From: JAFNAG01 sp963824985
GTDB lineage: Bacteria > Acidobacteriota > UBA6911
Assembly: GCA_963824985.1 (NCBI GenBank)
Contig: CAWGRQ010000052.1
Span: forward strand, 10,226-74,225
Direction: 5' to 3'
Length of the DNA stretch: 64,000 bases
Below, one piece after another: positions 45,448 to 56,874 of this stretch. A program made the position numbers and the translations under genes. How positions within the stretch are numbered: the stretch's first letter is position 1; the number at the start of each line of letters is the position of its first letter. The notes below the pieces were generated by a model. The model had not been told where the DNA came from and did no database searches. It saw nothing but the letters and a program-made list of their open reading frames with translations.

Positions 45448-48151
45448 CTATTCGCACCGCAGGGCGGCCAGAGGATCGATCCGGGATGCGCGGCGGGCGG
45501 GAATCCACGCCGCCAGGATCGAAACGGTGAGGAGGAGGGCGATGCCGCCGATCAGCGTCGCGGGATCGGAGGGTTCGATGCCGTACAGGCCGCCGCGGAT
45601 CGCCTGCGCAAGGATGAGGGCGACCGGCACGCCGGCCGCCACCCCGGCGGCTGCCAGCATGACGGCTTCACGTACGATCGTTCGCGCTACATCCCGGGGT
45701 TGCGCGCCGAGTGCCATCCGGATTCCGATTTCGCCGGTGCGGCGCGCGACGTTGTAGGCCATCAACCCGTAGAGGCCGATGTAGGAAAGCAACACCGCCA
45801 ACAGCGCGAGAAAGCTACACAGCCATGCGAACAGCCGTTCGAGCGCAATGGACTTTTCCATCAGGAGGCTCTGCGTCGTGAGATTTGCCAGCGGAATCCC
45901 GGAATCGAGCGCGGCCACGGCCTTGTGTACCGACGGCGCCATGGACAGAGAAGGCAGCGCCGACCGCACCTCGAAGAACATCGCCCCCACCGGATTCTGC
46001 CTGTAGGGGAGGTACATGGTCGGCGGAGGCGAGCTCCGAAGACTGTCATACTTGGCATCGCGGCAGACCCCGACGATTTGATAGGCTTCGGCTCCGATCA
46101 GGAACGACTTGCCCAGCGGCATTTCCGACGGGAAGAAGGAGCGGGCAAAGGTCTCGTTGACGATCGATACCCTCGGTCCGCCGGCTGCATCCGCCGGGCC
46201 GAAATCGCGCCCGAGTGCGAGGCCGATGCGCATTGCCGAAAAGAATGAGTCGCTTACGATCAGCTGCTCAGCCTGAAAGTGTTCGCCGTCTTTGGCAGGG
46301 CGCCCCGGTATGGAAATACCGTTGGATGCCCTCCCGCCCCCAACCAGGGCCAGGTCGGAAAGTGCCACCGCCTTCACGCCGGGAATCGAAGCCAGGGACT
46401 GGCGTGTGTTTTCGAAAAACCCGGTAAGTTGCTCCCCCTGATATCCTGCCTGAGCGGCGTTCAGGCGGAACACCAGGAGGTTTTCGCTGTCAAAGCCGGG
46501 ATCGATGTGGTCGAGATTGGCGAAAGTCTGGACCAGCAGGCCGGCTGCAACCGCCAGCAAGTACCGAGAGCCCGACCTGCACCGAAACCAGGACCTTCGC
46601 GAGGCGTAAGTGCGGCGCGCCCAGGGTGGAACGACTCTTAAGCCCGGCAGCAGGATCGACGCGCGTCGCCCGCAGCGCAGGAACCAGCCCGAACAGCACG
46701 GCGGTAAGGATCGAAAGGCCGAGAGTGAAACCGAGGACGTTGAGGTCGATGCGCAAATCAAAGCGCAGATCGTCTGGAAATGAACCGGTCATAAAACCGA
46801 GCAAGCCTGCCTTGAGCCATGAGGCGAATGCGAGACCCAGTCCGCCGCCCGTCAAGGCGAGCAGAAGACTTTCCGTGAGTTGCTGCCGGATGAGGCGCAT
46901 GCGGCCGGCACCAAGGGCGGCGCGCACCGCCATCTCATGCCTGCGTGCGGCGCCGCGCGCCAGCAACAGGCTCGCCAGATTGGCGCAGGCGATCAGAAGC
47001 ACCAATCCGACCACGGCCAGGAGCAACCAAAGCGGCTCTCCGATGCGCCGGCGGATCATCAGGGGCCCGCGGCTTCCGTCTTCGAGCCGGATTCCGGGCT
47101 GTTCGATCGTGTTGTCCGATGCGTTGAGCGCCTGCCGGAAAACCAATTCGAGGGAGGCCTGCGCCTGAGCTTCGTTGGCACCGGGCGCGAGCCGGGCCAT
47201 AACCTGCACCCACCAGTGGCGAGGCGAAGAGAGCGGCCGATTGGGGACCAGCTGGGGTTGAGCCGACATCGGCACATAAACGTCCGTGGGATCCCCGGGG
47301 AGAGGCCCGGCGAAACCGCGTGGCAGTACGCCAATGATGGTGAAGGCATTCTTGTTCAGCGTTATGGTCCCGCCGACCACGCCGGGATCGAGCGAGAACA
47401 GCCTCTCCCAGAGGGAATAGGTGATTACGGCCACCGGCACGGCGCCCGGTTGATCGTCGGCGGGCGTGATCGCCCGCCCGATCAACGGCTGGGCCCCATA
47501 ACCGCTGAAGAAGTTGCCCGAAACCATCAGCCCTCCGGTGATGGAGGCCCGGCCCCGGGCGATAGCGGTCAGATTATTCAGCGGGAAAAAAGCAAAAACT
47601 TCGGCGAAACCAATAGCCCGGTCGCGGAAGTCGCGATAGCAGGGGTACGAAAACGAACCGGCATATGTGAATCCGCTGCCCGTGCGTCCCATGCCGCTGC
47701 CCGTGTAGTTGGACAAGGAGGGATTGCGCCCGGTCCAGATCACCTCGCGCAGTTCATGCGCGTTCTTCACAGGCAGGGACCGCAACAACACGGCGTTGAG
47801 GAGGCTGAAGATGGCAGTGTTGGCGCCGATGGCGAGGGCCAGCGACAGCACAGCCACCGCAGTAAACGCCGGAGATCCGGCCAGCGTGCGCATGGCATGA
47901 CGCAGATCCTGCAGCAGGTGCTCGATCCAAATTATGCCGCGCTGGTCGCGGCAAACCTCCTGGATCTGATCGACGCCGCCGAACTGGCGCCGGGCCGCGC
48001 GGCGCGCTTCCTCGGGCGTCATGCCGGCTTCGATGTTCGCCCGCGTCCTGAGCTCGAGGTGCAGGCACATCTCTTCAGCCATTTCCCTGTCCCGTTTGTT
48101 CCGGTACAGCATTGCGATCAGGCGGGAGATCACTTGCCGTAGCGAGTCCAT
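45448..48151 (-). CDS. Acidobacterial duplicated orphan permease (ADOP), one frame break
   Basis: About 900 residues. N-terminal cytosolic helical region (EEMCLHLELRTRANIEAGMT), then two FtsX/MacB permease modules: GANTAIFSLLNAVLLRSLPV with LFGLVPALRATRVDPA, and RRTGEIGIRMALGAQPRDV ending PARRASRIDPLAALRCE. The family has no dedicated ATPase and is greatly expanded in Acidobacteria. The frame breaks near 46555 between the modules; both halves are otherwise intact. Adjacent to PadR, the standard pairing. Confidence 0.9.
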
Positions 48152-48160
48152 GGCGTCTCC

Positions 48161-48487
48161 TTAGACAGACTGCATGACCTTGGTGATGGCCGTGTGCATG
48201 CGTTCCCAGCCGTCGCTTTCGACCTCGAGTTGATTGAGCCCCTTCTTCGTCAGCTGGTAGTACTTCGCTTTGCGGTTATTGATGGATTGGCCCCACTCGG
48301 CCTTGATCCAGCCCCTACGTTCCATTCGGTAGAGAGCGGGGTACAACGATCCCTCCTCCACGGTCAGCGCTTCGCTGGACAGCTGATGGATGCGCTCGGC
48401 AATCGCGAAGCCGTGCATTGGTTGCGGCCGCAAAACCTTGAGGATCAGCATGTCGAGTGTGCCCTGGAGCAAGTCGGTTTTTCGCAT
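48161..48487 (-). CDS. PadR-family transcriptional repressor
   Basis: 108 residues. Begins RKTDLLQGTLDMLILKVL, with the winged helix SLYPALYRMERRGWIKAEW and WGQSINNRKAKYYQLTKKG, the exact form found upstream of ADOP genes. Its stop is 9 bp before the ADOP start, so it represses its own operon. Confidence 0.93.
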   Translation of the reverse strand: MRKTDLLQGTLDMLILKVLRPQPMHGFAIAERIHQLSSEALTVEEGSLYPALYRMERRGWIKAEWGQSINNRKAKYYQLTKKGLNQLEVESDGWERMHTAITKVMQSV

Positions 48488-48499
48488 AGGCCCCTTCTT

Positions 48500-48550
48500 C
48501 CTTAGAATGTCTAGGGAACAGGCTACGACCTCTTACCTAGAACGTCAAGG
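48500..48550. promoter_or_regulatory. Paired PadR operator-like sites
   Basis: CCTTAGAATGTCTAGG (48500-48515) and CCTAGAACGTCAAGG (48536-48550) share the pattern CCTnAGAAnGTCnAGG. On the minus strand a TTGACG -35 box lies in the second site with TAGCCT 17 bp on, a weak promoter. Confidence 0.5.
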
Positions 48551-48679
48551 GAAAAGGCACAGTGTCGATGAACGCACACGAAAATCTCAAGACCGAAAAC
48601 GGCATACGTAGCGCATTCGAACGTTCCGGACAGCAATGGAACCCGTGGGCAAGGGGGACAGGCCCGGCCCTTTTTACCG

Positions 48680-48940
48680 ATCGAATCGGACGAACAGCTT
48701 CTCCTGGATCGAGGGAATCTGCGCGGCGCCAACCGTCTTGGGCGTGAGTTTTCATTGGTGGGGAGATTGGATTCCTCGAGTTGAAAGAGAGGCAAGTCAC
48801 ACAATATCCACCATTTGCTCATTTGTGCACTCGCCCGCCGGTAACCGTGCTTGAGCATCGGCATCGGATGTCGCCAAGCCGACAAAAGCCCGGGGAACAT
48901 AGGTGTCCAGGCACCTGATATTTCCAAGGAACTGCCAAGT
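48680..48940 (-). pseudogene. Degraded remnant of an unrecognised gene end
   Basis: Short protein-like stretches occur on the minus strand in different frames (AFVGLATSDADAQARLPAGE, then KTVGAAQIPSIQEKLFVRFD before a stop near 48680). They look like one decayed C-terminus. The rest of 48560-49059 shows nothing. Confidence 0.25.
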
Positions 48941-49059
48941 CCTCACTTTCGAGCGGGCTCGCGAATCCCGAAAAACGTCACGACTAAATCAGGAGCGCGC
49001 GGCAGGACGCCGATTCTCCATTGACGTGTGTTATCATGGCCGTAACAAGGGGATCGAAA

Positions 49060-49317
49060 ATGAGCGAGGGAAAAGACGATCAGGGGGGGGTGATTGCGCA
49101 ACGCATCACCATGGATCCCGAAATATGTCATGGCAAGCCCTGTATCCGTGGACTGCGCTACCCGGTCGAGACCATCCTCGAATTGTTAAGTTCGGGAATG
49201 TCGGTTGAGGGAATCCTGGAAGACTATGACGATCTGGAACGCGAAGATATTCTCGCCGCTCTGGCTTTCGCAGCTCGCCTGAGCCAAATCAAACGGCTGC
49301 AGCCCGCGTTAGCATGA
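49060..49317 (+). CDS. DUF433 antitoxin-type protein
   Basis: 85 residues. Family motif RITMDPEICHGKPCIRGLRY, then SGMSVEGILEDYDDLEREDI. DUF433 proteins are helix-turn-helix antitoxins paired with DUF5615 partners. The stop overlaps the next start (ATGA at 49314). Confidence 0.85.
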   Translation: MSEGKDDQGGVIAQRITMDPEICHGKPCIRGLRYPVETILELLSSGMSVEGILEDYDDLEREDILAALAFAARLSQIKRLQPALA

Positions 49318-49667
49318 AATTTCTACTGGATGCCCACCTGCCTCCAAGTTTGGCGAACCGATTGCGATCCTTCGGTTATGAATGTCTGCACACGCGCGCG
49401 TTGCCTCTCGGAAATGGAACTCCCGATAGGTTGATAAACGAACTGTCGCTGAAAGATCGCCTGGTGGTTGTCACCAAGGATGCCGATTTCGTCAATTCTT
49501 TTCTTCTCCACGGATCGCCTTACAAACTGCTCTTGATCTCCGCCGGCAACATGAGCAACGAGGCACTGGAGGCACTGTTGGAAAGCCGTTTTCCTGCCTT
49601 GGTCGCCGCCCTTACGGATAACCATTTCGTTGAATTGGATCGCGAGAATCTGATCATTCACGCGTAA
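49314..49667 (+). CDS. DUF5615 PIN-like toxin
   Basis: 117 residues. PIN-like acidic residues in MKFLLDAHLPPSLANRL, VVTKDADFVNSFLLHG and the LLLISAGNMSNE strand. Predicted nuclease toxin, translationally coupled to the DUF433 antitoxin; second toxin-antitoxin pair in the window. Confidence 0.85.
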   Translation: MKFLLDAHLPPSLANRLRSFGYECLHTRALPLGNGTPDRLINELSLKDRLVVVTKDADFVNSFLLHGSPYKLLLISAGNMSNEALEALLESRFPALVAALTDNHFVELDRENLIIHA

Positions 49668-49771
49668 GCAGGCGAACCGGAGGATGCCTGCAAGAAGGGC
49701 GCCCACATTTTACGATCCAACGTTGCGGGTCGTTGATGCCGTTTCGGATCGTGCGGAACCTCCCAGCGGTT

Positions 49772-50598
49772 CTATTTGATTTTCGCGATGCGCCCGTTCG
49801 TGGTAAAGCGGGTGAATACGAGCGGATCATGACCGGGAATGACACGTTCGGGCGCTCCCGCCAGCGACACCATCCGTTCCAGGGCCTTGAGATTGGCTTC
49901 CCGGTCGCTGACCGCAAAAGTCGGGATAGGAGTTCTGCTTTCCAGGTTGCGATACAGATAGCAGTTGTCGGAAGCGAGCACATAGCTCGGATTGCCTTCA
50001 ACGCGGATATACTGGGAGGCGTAGGTGTGGCGCGCGCCGGTTAAACACGGATACCGGGCAGGATCTCCCGGTCGTCGCCATCGATCAGCTGCAGTTTCTT
50101 TTGCGTGTTGCGCCGCAGCAGATAGATCAGGTCCTCCGGCTCGATGCCGCCGCTCTGCCCGCCCTTCTGCCAGGCGGGGCCCGTGTAATAGGAGAATTCT
50201 TCTTTCTGCATCCAGATCATGGCGTTGGGAAACAGGTCGATGCCACCCATGTGGTCCCAGTGCGCGTGCGACAGGATGATGTCGGTGATCTGGTCGGGCT
50301 CGACCCCGGCCTGGCGCACGGCTTCGTCGGGGCGGATGAAGTCGGCCACTTTGTATTGGTCGAGCCATGACTGGCGATGGCAGCCGGCATCCAGGAGTAT
50401 GTTGCGGCCGCCGCCGCGCACCAGCCAGAAGACGAGCGGAATGTCGAGCCGTTCCGACGCCGGAGCCCCGACCACGAGGCCCGACACCCGAAACTGCGGG
50501 ATCGTGCCGTAGCGGATGGCTTCAATCGAATATTCGGTCGTTCCTGAAAAAGGAAACAGGGCTGCCAGCAGGCCCAACCAGCAGAACAAGACTGTCAT
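49772..50598 (-). CDS. Metallo-beta-lactamase-fold hydrolase (lactonase-like), one frame break
   Basis: About 275 residues. Metal motif SHAHWDHMGG, later VLASDNCYLY (Asp ligand) and VIPGHDPLVF (His ligand), the layout of N-acyl-homoserine lactonases. A hydrophobic N-terminus (FCWLGLLAALFPFSG) suggests export or anchoring. The frame breaks near 50045, after EILPGIRV. GGGGAGA precedes the ATG. Actual lactonase activity is unproven. Confidence 0.75.
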
Positions 50599-50922
50599 TA
50601 TGCGTCTCCCCTGGAGATGACACCAGGCGTGACCTTCAATCCGCCGGGCGCAATGATCGAACGGATGGGATTATAGTCCGTCCGAATTGCGGTTGATATC
50701 GAATCTTCCGTTGGGACACGGGACGACCCAGCCGGGGATTTTGCGGACAAAAGACCCGCACACCAATTCGATCCGCGGTCATCCGCAGTCACCGGCGGTC
50801 ATCCGCGTCCTGAAATGTCTTGCTTCCCAAAGATGCGCATCGGCGTGAACGCCCGGTTGGGATTTTGCTTGATGCGGTGCCTGCAGAAGTCATATTCTAT
50901 ATGAGATATATAAAATTAGACT

Positions 50923-50936
50923 GGCACTAAAGTGCC
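50923..50936. promoter_or_regulatory. Hairpin after an AT-rich patch
   Basis: GGCACT-AA-AGTGCC, extendable to 9 bp with one G-T pair, follows the AT-rich stretch at 50890-50920 (TATATGAGATATATAAAATT). It may mark the promoter region of the defence locus 215 bp downstream. An R5-like fragment (about 50780-50825) is the only other item in 50599-51150. Confidence 0.35.
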
Positions 50937-51150
50937 GGTATGAGGATCGCGGCGGTTTTACTCCCCCTTGCCGCCGCGCCAGTCCGGCGTGGGTCTTCGT
51001 CTATTTCCCGCGGCCGTATGCGCCATACTTGTCCGATCACTTGGATGCGAGCATAGCATTTGCTCCGGCGGGCGCAAAATCGTGCACATCGAGATCGCAG
51101 ACAGGGAAACAGCTTAAAGCTTAGGCAGCAAAGAGCGGGCAGGGAGATTC

Positions 51151-54100
51151 ATGAACGTCTTCGAGCTTCGCGATCGACTCATTCGGGATTACGCGTCCTA
51201 CATATCCAGCTTCATCCAGATCCGCGACGCGCGGATCAGCCAGCACGTCGATCGCAGCCTGAGCGACGGCCTGCTGTGGCCCGAGCCCCTCATCCAGCTC
51301 AATCCGTCGTTCGAACCGGGCGATTCGATCGACGAGCTGGTCCGCCAGCGAATCCTGCACGATGAGTGCCGCCGAATCTTCCGGATCGGCAAGGATAAAG
51401 ATCCCGCCGGGAAACCGCTCCGGCTGCATCGCCACCAGGCCGACGCAGTCCGCGTCGCCCACGGGGGTCACAATTACGTCCTGACGACCGGCACCGGCTC
51501 GGGCAAGAGCCTGGCCTACATCGTCCCGATCGTGGACCACGTCCTGCGGCACGGCACCGGCCGCGGCATCCAGGCGATCGTCGTCTACCCGATGAACGCG
51601 CTGGCGAACAGCCAGAAGGGCGAGCTGGAGAAGTTCCTCTGGCACGGCTACCCCGACGGCAAGGGCCCGGTCACCTTCGGCGCTACACCGGCCAGGAAAC
51701 GGACGAGGACCGCAAGGAGATCATCGCGCAACCCGCCCGACATCCTGCTCACCAACTACGTGATGCTGGAGCTGATCCTGACCCGGCCCAGAGGAGCAGA
51801 ACTGATCCAGGCCGCGCAGGGACTGCGGTTCCTGGTCCTCGACGAGCTGCACACCTACCGGGGCCGGCAGGGCGCGGATGTGGCGCTGCTGGTCCGACGC
51901 GTGCGCGACGCCTTATCCGCCACCGGCTCCAGTGCGTCGGCACGTCCGCGACGCTGGCGGACGCATCCGTGCAAGCACAGGGAAACAGCAGATCGCGGCC
52001 GCCGGCGCCCGCTTTGGAACAGAAAGCGGAGGTCGCTCAGGTCGGATCCATCCTGTTCGGCGCGCCCGTCCAGCCCGAACACGTCATCGGCGAGACCTTA
52101 CGGCGAGCGACACCGGAACGAAGCCCGGACGATCTCTCATTCGTGGCAGCGCTGCGCCGCCGGATCGGCGATGAAACCAGCCGTCCTCCTATCGAGTACT
52201 CCGGCTTCGTCGCGGACCCGCTGTCGATCTGGATCGAGACCACCTTCGGCGTCACGACCGAGCCGGGCAACGCGCGGCTCGTCCGCAGCCAACCCAAGTC
52301 GATCACCGGACGATGACGGGGCCGCCAGGGACCTGAGCCGCCTCACCGGTCTTCCCGAAGACCGCTGCGTCGAGGCGATCCAGCAAGGACTGCTCGCCGG
52401 CTACTCCTGCAAGAACCCAGAGACCGGCTTCCCGGCCTTCGCCTTCCGCCTGCACCAGTTCATCAGCCGCGGCGACACCGTCTACGCCTCGCTGCGAGAC
52501 CGAGAGACAGCCGCTACATCACCGTCTACGGCCAGCAGTTCGTCCCGGGAGCGGATCCGAAGGTTCTGCTTCCCCTGGTCTTCTGCCGCGAGTGCGGCCA
52601 GGAGTACTACAGCGTCCGGCGAAGCGCACGGACGACGCCGGCGCTCACGCGTTTTCGAGCCGCGCGAGCTCAGCGACCGGTCGTCGGAGGATGACGACCG
52701 AGCGCCGGCTTTCTCTACCTCAACACAGACCGATCCCTGGCCGCCCGATCCGGGCGAAGTCCAGCAGAGAGCTGCCCGAGGACTGGCTCGAGGAACGTCA
52801 AGGGCGCGCGTCGGGTCAAATCGAGCCGCAAGGACCACCTCCCATCGGCACGTCCGCGTCGGACTCGACGGCAAAGAGTCCGAGCGCGGGCTGGATTGCC
52901 ACTTCATCCGCGCGCCGTTCCGCTTCTGCCTGCACTGCGGCGTCGCCTACGGCTCCCGCCAGCACACGCGACTTCGCGCAAGCTCACGTCGCTCGGCTCC
53001 GGAGGGCCGCAGCACCGCGACCACGATCCTCAGCCTCTCGGCCGTCCGCAGCCTCCGGCCAGGACGAGAGCCTGCCGGAGAAGGCGCGCAAGCTGCTCAG
53101 CTTCACCGACAACCGCCAGGACGCCTCGCTGCAGGCCGGCCACTTCAACGACTTCGTCGAGATCGGCCTGCTGCGCTCGGCCCTCTACCGCGCCGTGCGC
53201 GACGCCGGCGCCGGCGGGCATGCAGCCACGACGACGCTCACGCAGCGGGTCTTCGAGGCGCTCGCCCTGCCGCTCGACCGTCTACGCCAGCGACCCGGCC
53301 GTGAAGTTCGCCGCGCAGGACGGAGACCGAGCGGGCCCTGCGCGACGTGCTCGGCTACCGGCTCTACCGCGACCTGCGGCGCGGCTGGCGCATCACCTCG
53401 CCGAACCTGGAGCAGTGCGGCCTGCTGGAGATCGGCTACCAGTCGCTGGACGAGGTCTGTGCCGGGACGAGGAGCTGTGGCAAGGCTGCCACCCGGCCCT
53501 GGCCGGCGCCACCCGCGAGACGCGCGTGCACGATCGCGCAAAGTGCTGCTCGACTTCATGCGCCGCGAGCTGGCGATCAAGGTCGACTACCTGCGACGGG
53601 ACCATTCCAGGAGCGGCTCCAGCAGCAGAGCAGCCAGCGCCTCGAGTCGCGCCGTGGGCGATCGACGAGAACGAAGCGCACTCGAGCACGCGCGGCATCC
53701 TCTTCCCGCGCTCCACGCGGCCGAGGACGACTATCGGCGGCGACGTCTACCTGTCGCCGCGCGGCGGCTTCGGCCAGTACCTGCGCCGCTCGACCACGTT
53801 CCCCGGCGTCGCGCCCACGCTCCGACACTGCAGGAGACCGAGAGTCATCTGCCGGCACCTGCTCGCAGGTCCTGCGCGTGGCCGGCCTGGTCGCGAGGGT
53901 GTCGCGAATCCGCGAACGAAACCGACGTCCCCGGCTACCAGCTGCCGGCCGTCGGCGATGCGTCTGGATGGCGGGCGACGGCACACAGCGCCTTCCACGA
54001 CCCGATCCGCGTTCCCCGGGACGCCGCCGAAGCGGCGGCCGGACCAACCCTTTCTTCGTCGACTTCTACCGGACGATCGCCGGCAGAGCTGCAAGGGCCT

Positions 54101-56442
54101 GGAGGCGCGCGAGCACACCGCCCAGGTGCCCTACGAGCTGCGCGAGGACCGCGAAGACAGGCTTCCGCAGGGCGGCGCTGCCGATCCTCTTCTGCTCGCC
54201 GACGATGGAGCTCGGCGTCGACATCGCCGAGCTGAACGTCGGTGAACATGCGCAACGTGCCGCCGACGCCGGCCAACTACGCCCAGCGCAGCGGCCGCGC
54301 CGGCCGCAGCGGCCAGCCGGCGCTGGTCTTCACCTACTGCACCACCGGCAGCCCGCACGACCAGTACTTCTTCCAGCGCCCGGAGCAGATGGTCGCGGGC
54401 AGCGGTCACGCCGCCGCGCCTCGACCTGGCCAACGAGGACCTGGTGCGCGCCCACGTCCACGCCATCTGGCTGGCCGAGACCGGGCCTGAGCCTGGGCAG
54501 CTCGCTCAAGGACGTCCTCGACCTCGCCGGCGACAAGCCCATCGCTCGATTGCTGCTCGACTGCGTGTCGCGCTTCAGCATCGACGCCGAGTCGCCGCGC
54601 GAGCGCGCGCAGCGCGCGGTCGAGCGGGTCCTCGCCACCCTCGCGGCCGAGCTGGCACAGACGCCGACTGGTACAGCGCGGCGCTGGCTCGACGAGGTGC
54701 TGAAGCAGGTCGCCCTGCAGCTTCGACCAGGCCTGCGACCGCTGGCGCGGCCTCTACCGCGCGGCGCATGACGCAGCGCGCAGGTCCAGAACCGGATCAT
54801 CGGCGACGCCTCGCGATCGCCCAGCGACAAGGAGCAGGCCAAGCGGCTGCGGCGCGAGGCCGAGTCGCAGCTCGACCTGCTGACCCAGAGCCGCGAACGT
54901 CGTCCAGTCCGACTTCTACAGCTACCGCTACTTCGCCAGCGAGGGCTTCCTGCCCGGCTACAGCTTCCCGCGCCTGCCGCTCTCGGCCTTCATCCCCGGC
55001 CGGCGGCCACGGCAGCAGGACCGCGACGAGTTCCTCTCGCGCCCGCGCTTCCTGGCGATCTCCGAGTTCGGCCCGCGCGCCATCGTCTACCACGAGGGCT
55101 CGCGCTACGTCATCAACAAGGTCATCCTGCCCGTGGGTCGAGGAGAGCGCGAACTGGCCACGCGCTGGCGTCGAAGCTCTGCGCGCGCTGCGGCTACCTC
55201 CACCCGGTCAGCGAGAGCGACGGCCCGGACCTCTGCGAGCGCTGCGGGCGCCGCTCGGGCGCCCCGCTGCACGCCACTCTTCCGCCTGCAGAACGTCTCG
55301 ACCCGAACGCCGCGACCGGATCAACTCCGACGAGGAGGAGCGCCTGCGCCAGGGCTACGAGCTCCAGACCGGCCGTCCGCTTCGCCGAATCGGGCACGCC
55401 AGCCGTCGCTACCGCGACCGCGCAGGTTCGTCAAGGACGGCGCGGTCGCTCGCGAGCTTGACCTACGGCCACGCGGCCACGCTCTGGCGCATCAACCTGG
55501 GCTGGCGCCGGCGCAAGGACAAGGGCCAGCTCGGCTTCGTGCTCGACATCGAGCGCGGCTACTGGGCCAAGAACGACAGGATCCCGACGACGACGAGCCA
55601 GGACCCCAACGCCGCGCGCACGAGCGCGTCATCCCGTACGTCGAGGACCGCCGCAACTGCCTGCTCTTCGAGCCTGCGTCCGAGCTCGAGCCCGAGGACC
55701 ATGGCCTCGCTCCAGGCGGCGCTCAAGAACGCGATCCAGGTGCGCTACCAGCTCGAGGACAGCGAGCTGGCGGCCGAGCCGCTCCCGAACCGCGACAACC
55801 GCCGCCTGATCCTGTTCTACGAGGCGGCCGAGGGCGGCGCCGGCGTGCTGCGCCACCTGCTCGACGACCCCGACGCGCTGGCCGCGGTGGCGCGCGAGGC
55901 GCTCGAGCTCTGCCACTTCGACCCGGAGACCGGCGCCGACCTGCGCCGCGCCCCGAAGCGCCAAGGAGGACTGCGAGGCGGCCTGCTACGACTGCCTGAT
56001 GAGCTACGCCAACCAGCGCGACCACGCGCTTCTCGACCGTCACGCAGCCAAAGAGCTGTTGCTGAAGCTCTCGGCCGCAACCGTCCAGGCCAGCCCGGCG
56101 GAAACTCCGCGCGCGGAGCACCTCGAGCAGCTCAAGAGGAAGACGGACTCGGGCCTCGAAAGGGACTGGCTCGATCACCTGGAGCGCAACAAGCTGCGTC
56201 TTCCATCGGACGGCCAGGTATTTATCGAAGCGTGCAGGACGCGCCCTGATTTCGTATACGGGCAATTCCAGACCGTAGTATATATCGACGGCCCTCACCA
56301 CGAATTCCCGGAACGTCGAGCGCGGGACCAGGCGCAGACGAACAGTATGGAAGACCTCGGCTACACGGTAATCCGTTTCTCCGACAAGGAGGACTGGGAC
56401 GCCAAGCTCGCCCAGTACCCCCACATCTTCGGGAGGGAATGA
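51151..56442 (+). CDS. DEAD-box helicase with DUF1998 and C-terminal nuclease-like domain, many frame breaks
   Basis: About 1750 residues when pieced together. Helicase core: Walker A TGTGSGKS (~51487), YPMNALANSQ (~51586), DEAD-type LDELHTYRG (~51838), SATL (~51940), and the C-terminal helicase signature NYAQRSGRAGRSGQPALVF (~54275). A zinc-finger-like LVFCRECGQEYY lies near 52580. The DUF1998/MZB region (~55660-56030) ends with the four-Cys cluster type CEAACYDCLMSYANQRD. The last ~100 residues are Vsr/DUF559-like (VVYIDGPHHEFPE, then EDLGYTVIRF), a possible nuclease. GGGAGA precedes the ATG. Frame is lost repeatedly between 51680 and 55980. Related to MrfA/YprA and DISARM DrmA/DrmB helicases but fused into one chain. 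Confidence 0.75.
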
Positions 56443-56490
56443 CGTGATTTCGGTGACTCTTGCCAAAGAAGACTCTAGATTCACCATGCA

Positions 56491-56572
56491 TCGGGGTCGG
56501 AATCGGTATCGGTATCGGAATCGAAATTATCGATCCCCAAGGGCCGACACCGAATCCGATCCCGACCCCGAC
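56491..56572. repeat. TCGGNN hexamer hairpin array 1
   Basis: Left arm 56491-56523 is five to six units of TCGGNN (GGTCGGAATCGGTATCGG type); right arm 56544-56572 is the complementary NNCCGA series; loop ~20 nt. Lies between the helicase stop and the duplicated helicase fragment. Confidence 0.75.
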
Positions 56573-56589
56573 AATTGCCGACCAGTAGG

Positions 56590-56692
56590 AATGGAAGATC
56601 TCGGCTACACGGTAATCGGTTTCACCGCCAAGGAGGACAGGGACAACAAGATCGCACAATACCACCACATTTTTGGGAGGGAATTCCTTTGA
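56590..56692 (+). pseudogene. Diverged copy of the helicase C-terminus
   Basis: Reads MEDLGYTVIGFTAKED and IAQYHHIFGRE, against MEDLGYTVIRFSDKED and LAQYPHIFGRE at the true end of the helicase (56347-56442). About 25 of 32 residues match. It lacks everything upstream, so it is a fragment, not a gene. Confidence 0.7.
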
Positions 56693-56693
56693 G

Positions 56694-56768
56694 TCTTAGC
56701 GTCTTCGCCTCTTGGCGGTTGCTTATTGATAGCCCAACGCCAAGACGCAAAGACTCAAGGACGCAATG
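56694..56768. repeat. GCGTC-type inverted repeat
   Basis: GAGTCTTAGCGTCTTCGCC... pairs imperfectly with ...CGCCAAGACGCAAAGACTC. Same style as the outer arms of R1 and 37917-37984. It directly follows the stop of the duplicated helicase fragment and may serve as a transcription barrier. Confidence 0.5.
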
Positions 56769-56793
56769 AACGAACGTTATGTATAGTGTCCAA

Positions 56794-56874
56794 ATGAGAT
56801 TCGCCGTTGGATCGCTGGTGCGGAAACGCGGGCGGGAATGGGTAGTTCTGCTCGAGGAGATTGAATGTATCTGA
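56794..56874 (+). pseudogene. Truncated drmD 5' end
   Basis: MRFAVGSLVRKRGREWVVL followed by a few codons and a stop; the intact gene 1.1 kb downstream starts MSFAVGSLVRARGREWVVL. Only this N-terminal piece is present; its end overlaps the DUF3800 start, and its GAGGAG probably serves as that gene's ribosome site. Confidence 0.7.

Noticed and set aside
46880..48142. Plus-strand frame of 420 codons opposite the ADOP gene
   Set aside because: Shadow of a canonical ADOP permease.
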